A stretch of DNA of 64,000 bases. Source: Nemophila menziesii. Its lineage: Eukaryota > Streptophyta > Magnoliopsida > Boraginales > Hydrophyllaceae. The notes under the pieces are model-generated. The model searched no databases. It was not told the DNA's origin and saw nothing but the letters and a program-made list of their open reading frames with translations. The stretch is taken from the NCBI GenBank assembly GCA_029959085.1, contig JARWIR010000008.1:19578001-19642000 (forward strand), read 5' to 3'. Shown piece after piece: positions 61,984-64,000 of this stretch; the first letter of the stretch is position 1, and every line of letters begins with the position of its first letter. A program made the translations under genes and the position numbers.

Positions 61984-63069
61984 ATTCCTTTATGGGGTTA
62001 ATGTACCAACCTCAATCTTTGCGATGTGTAGATACACCTTGAATAGTAGTAACCTGCATTTATATGGTCCCTAACCTGCATTTCATAACCAATTAGCAAA
62101 CCTCATTAGTTAACATAAAAAATGTTACAAAAATCATATGGGTTAAAAAAGTATTACAAAAAATTGCGTACTTACAAAAGTTTCGGGTTTCACCTTAATA
62201 TGGGTTCTTCACCAAGACGGGTTGATGATTGGTAAAGAATGGTCCTCGAGCGGTTGCGATGGGGGAGAATTATATATATCCAATCTAAATCCAAAAACGT
62301 AAAGGGTTCCACACTCAGTTTTGGTTCCATCTTCATTCTGGTACAACTTAGTAGAACCAATTGATTACAAAACCAAACCATGATTTTTTTCAGGTTAAAC
62401 AGAACATAAAAGATAGAAAATAACTTAACCTAGAGAATAAAAAAAAAAGTAGAAACAGAGTGTATATGAGATAGATTTGAGTACTCATGCTTAGGAAGTT
62501 GATCTTTTGGTGGGTGCGGTGATGGTTCATCGGACTTGGGTGACCCAGATTAAAAGTTAGCAGAAGTCAAAAAATACCCATTGGTAAAAATTAATTTTTT
62601 ACCTTAATCGCCAAGCTGGGTGGATGATTTGGGTTCCTCGTCAAGCCGGGTTGATGATGGTAGAGAGTGGAACTCATGGACGGTGAGTGAAGATGATGAA
62701 GATTGGTCCTCAAATGTTGGCGGTAGATGGTGGCGATTGGTCCTCGAGCGGCGAGTCACGGTGGTGGTAATGGTGGAGAATCGATCGATAGTGAATGGTG
62801 GAAAGGCGAGGCTAAGATGATGGAGATTGGTGAGGCGATAGAGAAGGATCAGGGTTTTGGTAATTGTATTTTGACTTTTTTTCTTTCTTTTTTGCTGGGT
62901 TTGGGTTTGGTAATTAATAAGGAAGGTGAGTGTGGAAATCGGTGAGACAATTGTTTTTTTTTCTTTTTGTTTGGATATTAATGATAAGTGGGGTCAGAAA
63001 TGATCCTGTCCACCATTTATGTTGTGGCTAGAATCAATCATAGTCACCATTTATATTGAAAAGCTTGTT
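61984..63069. other. Intergenic, unassigned
   Basis: Contains repeated words GGGTTGATGAT and GATTGGTCCTCGAGCGG at 62,219-62,254 and 62,645-62,750. This suggests a local duplication or two related elements. ORFs at 62,190-62,381 (minus) and 62,620-62,945 (plus) are not recognised and look like shadows. Confidence 0.4.
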
Positions 63070-64000
63070 ATATAATATAGATATTGTGATTTAAATAATG
63101 TTATATACTTAATATATATTATAAAATTTGTGCCCAAAAAAAAATATATATATATATATATTATAAAATTTATATAATATTATATTAGTTTCACATATAT
63201 TTATAATAAGACGTGAATTTATGATAAATCTAATTTTTATTTCAAATAAAAGTGGAATGTCATGTTATGTACAATTTAAAAATCTTTTCATTATCTTAAA
63301 AATATATTTAAGACATTGTCCTTACCTTACCTTAGTTAAACATAATTTCAGTCATAGCTCTTATGATTTTCTTTTTATTCTATATAAAGTATTTTTACAA
63401 TTATAAAAGGTCTAGTTTAAAGTTTTGTCTACAAATTTTAAATGTTCATGATCAATACTAACTCAATTTATATGTTCAAAAAAATAGAATACGCAAACCA
63501 CCGTTGTTCATCAATTAGAAGAATAGTTGTCGAGTTAAAACCGTACTTTTCGAATCATTGACCGTCATTCGGAGAACAATCGCTCCAATTTAAAACAAGC
63601 AGAGGTGCTAGACTCGCTCGATTGAAGGAACAAAACAACTTGACCATTGAATGTATAATTTGAATTAAGTGCTTGTATTTTTTTTTATTTTTTCCCTTTT
63701 TTCAAAATAATAAATAACTATCTTTGTTTTTACGACAAAAGTTATCAACTTGAGGCTAAACGAAATCAATTGCTAAATAAAAGCTTAACTATGTATTGCC
63801 AACACCGAAAACTGAAATACTCAGTATAGGATCATATATGATTTAATGCTTATGTTTATCAATTTTCACAAAATTTTATTTTTTCACAATAATCTAATCT
63901 TCATTTTAACAACCTTAGTGAATATATAGATTTATATATTTTAAATATTAAGTACAGGTATTATTTAAAGTGTATTAGAAAAAAATAACATTAGCCTCAA
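63070..64000. repeat. Unclassified dispersed repeat, copy C (runs off the window)
   Basis: Shares the blocks listed for copies A and B, including GAAATACTCAGTATAGGATC and TTTTAACAACCTTAGTGAAT. It continues to the window edge, so its right end is unseen. No coding region is supported. Confidence 0.6.

Overview
The window is a stretch of AT-rich plant nuclear DNA, probably from a eudicot. The evidence is GT-AG exon remnants, plant-lineage L1 LINEs that carry an RNase H domain, an Athila-like Ty3/gypsy retrotransposon primed by tRNA-Asp, a CACTA element, and hAT and other MITEs. Only one host gene looks whole: the nucleolar rRNA-processing factor EBP2 (26.5-27.4 kb, minus strand). Almost everything else is mobile DNA or debris made by it. 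Species cannot be named from the sequence alone.

Layout. 0-1.9 kb: one exon-like fragment and a degenerate foldback-like repeat. 1.9-21.5 kb: an older Athila-like element on the minus strand (TSD TAAGC) into which a second, nearly new element of the same family has inserted on the plus strand (3,866-13,754, TSD GGACG). Both are deletion derivatives. They keep gag, protease and the last tail of integrase in one reading frame, lack reverse transcriptase, RNase H and the integrase core, and carry a second ORF in the env position with a 'putative plant transposon protein' type domain. The inner copy is open in both ORFs. The outer has six in-frame nonsense codons and no net frameshift. 21.5-25.4 kb: exon fragments of host genes (an oxidoreductase, CAND1, one unknown), then several tandem repeats and a scrambled gag fragment. 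26.5-27.4 kb: EBP2. 28.0-29.2 kb: MITEs rich in palindromes. 30.6-33.3 kb: a mosaic of TNP2, LINE and hAT transposase pieces. 34.4-36.8 kb: a large inverted repeat made from LTR-element ends, with a clean hAT MITE between the arms. 37.6-40.3 kb: a LINE 3' end and a free-standing RNase H-like ORF. 40.7-41.2 kb: a diverged LTR segment next to an RPL3 pseudogene piece. 41.8-42.4 kb: a near-perfect 416-bp palindrome and a GGT microsatellite. 42.6-49.5 kb: an apparently intact L1-type LINE. 50.2-54.4 kb: a non-autonomous CACTA element carrying intron-containing pieces of a PRP2/DHX16-like spliceosomal helicase gene and a 23-bp minisatellite. 56.6-62.0 kb: a decayed LINE of another lineage, interrupted by a solo LTR with a perfect TSD. 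62-64 kb: unclassified repeats.

How it fits together. The youngest events are the inner Athila-like insertion (one difference between its two 1,530-bp LTRs), the intact LINE with a 30-nt A tail, and the clean hAT MITE. The retroelement family shows several structures that ordinary annotation does not explain: a conserved stem at the very start of the LTR, a hairpin with a compensatory base change just after the gag stop, repeated polypurine-like tracts, a structured LTR module shared with a distant family, and GC-rich islands of CGGTNNACCG palindromes that recur in unrelated elements. These, with the RT-less but evidently mobile Athila-like lineage, are the best candidates for undescribed biology here. 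All comparisons were made by eye.
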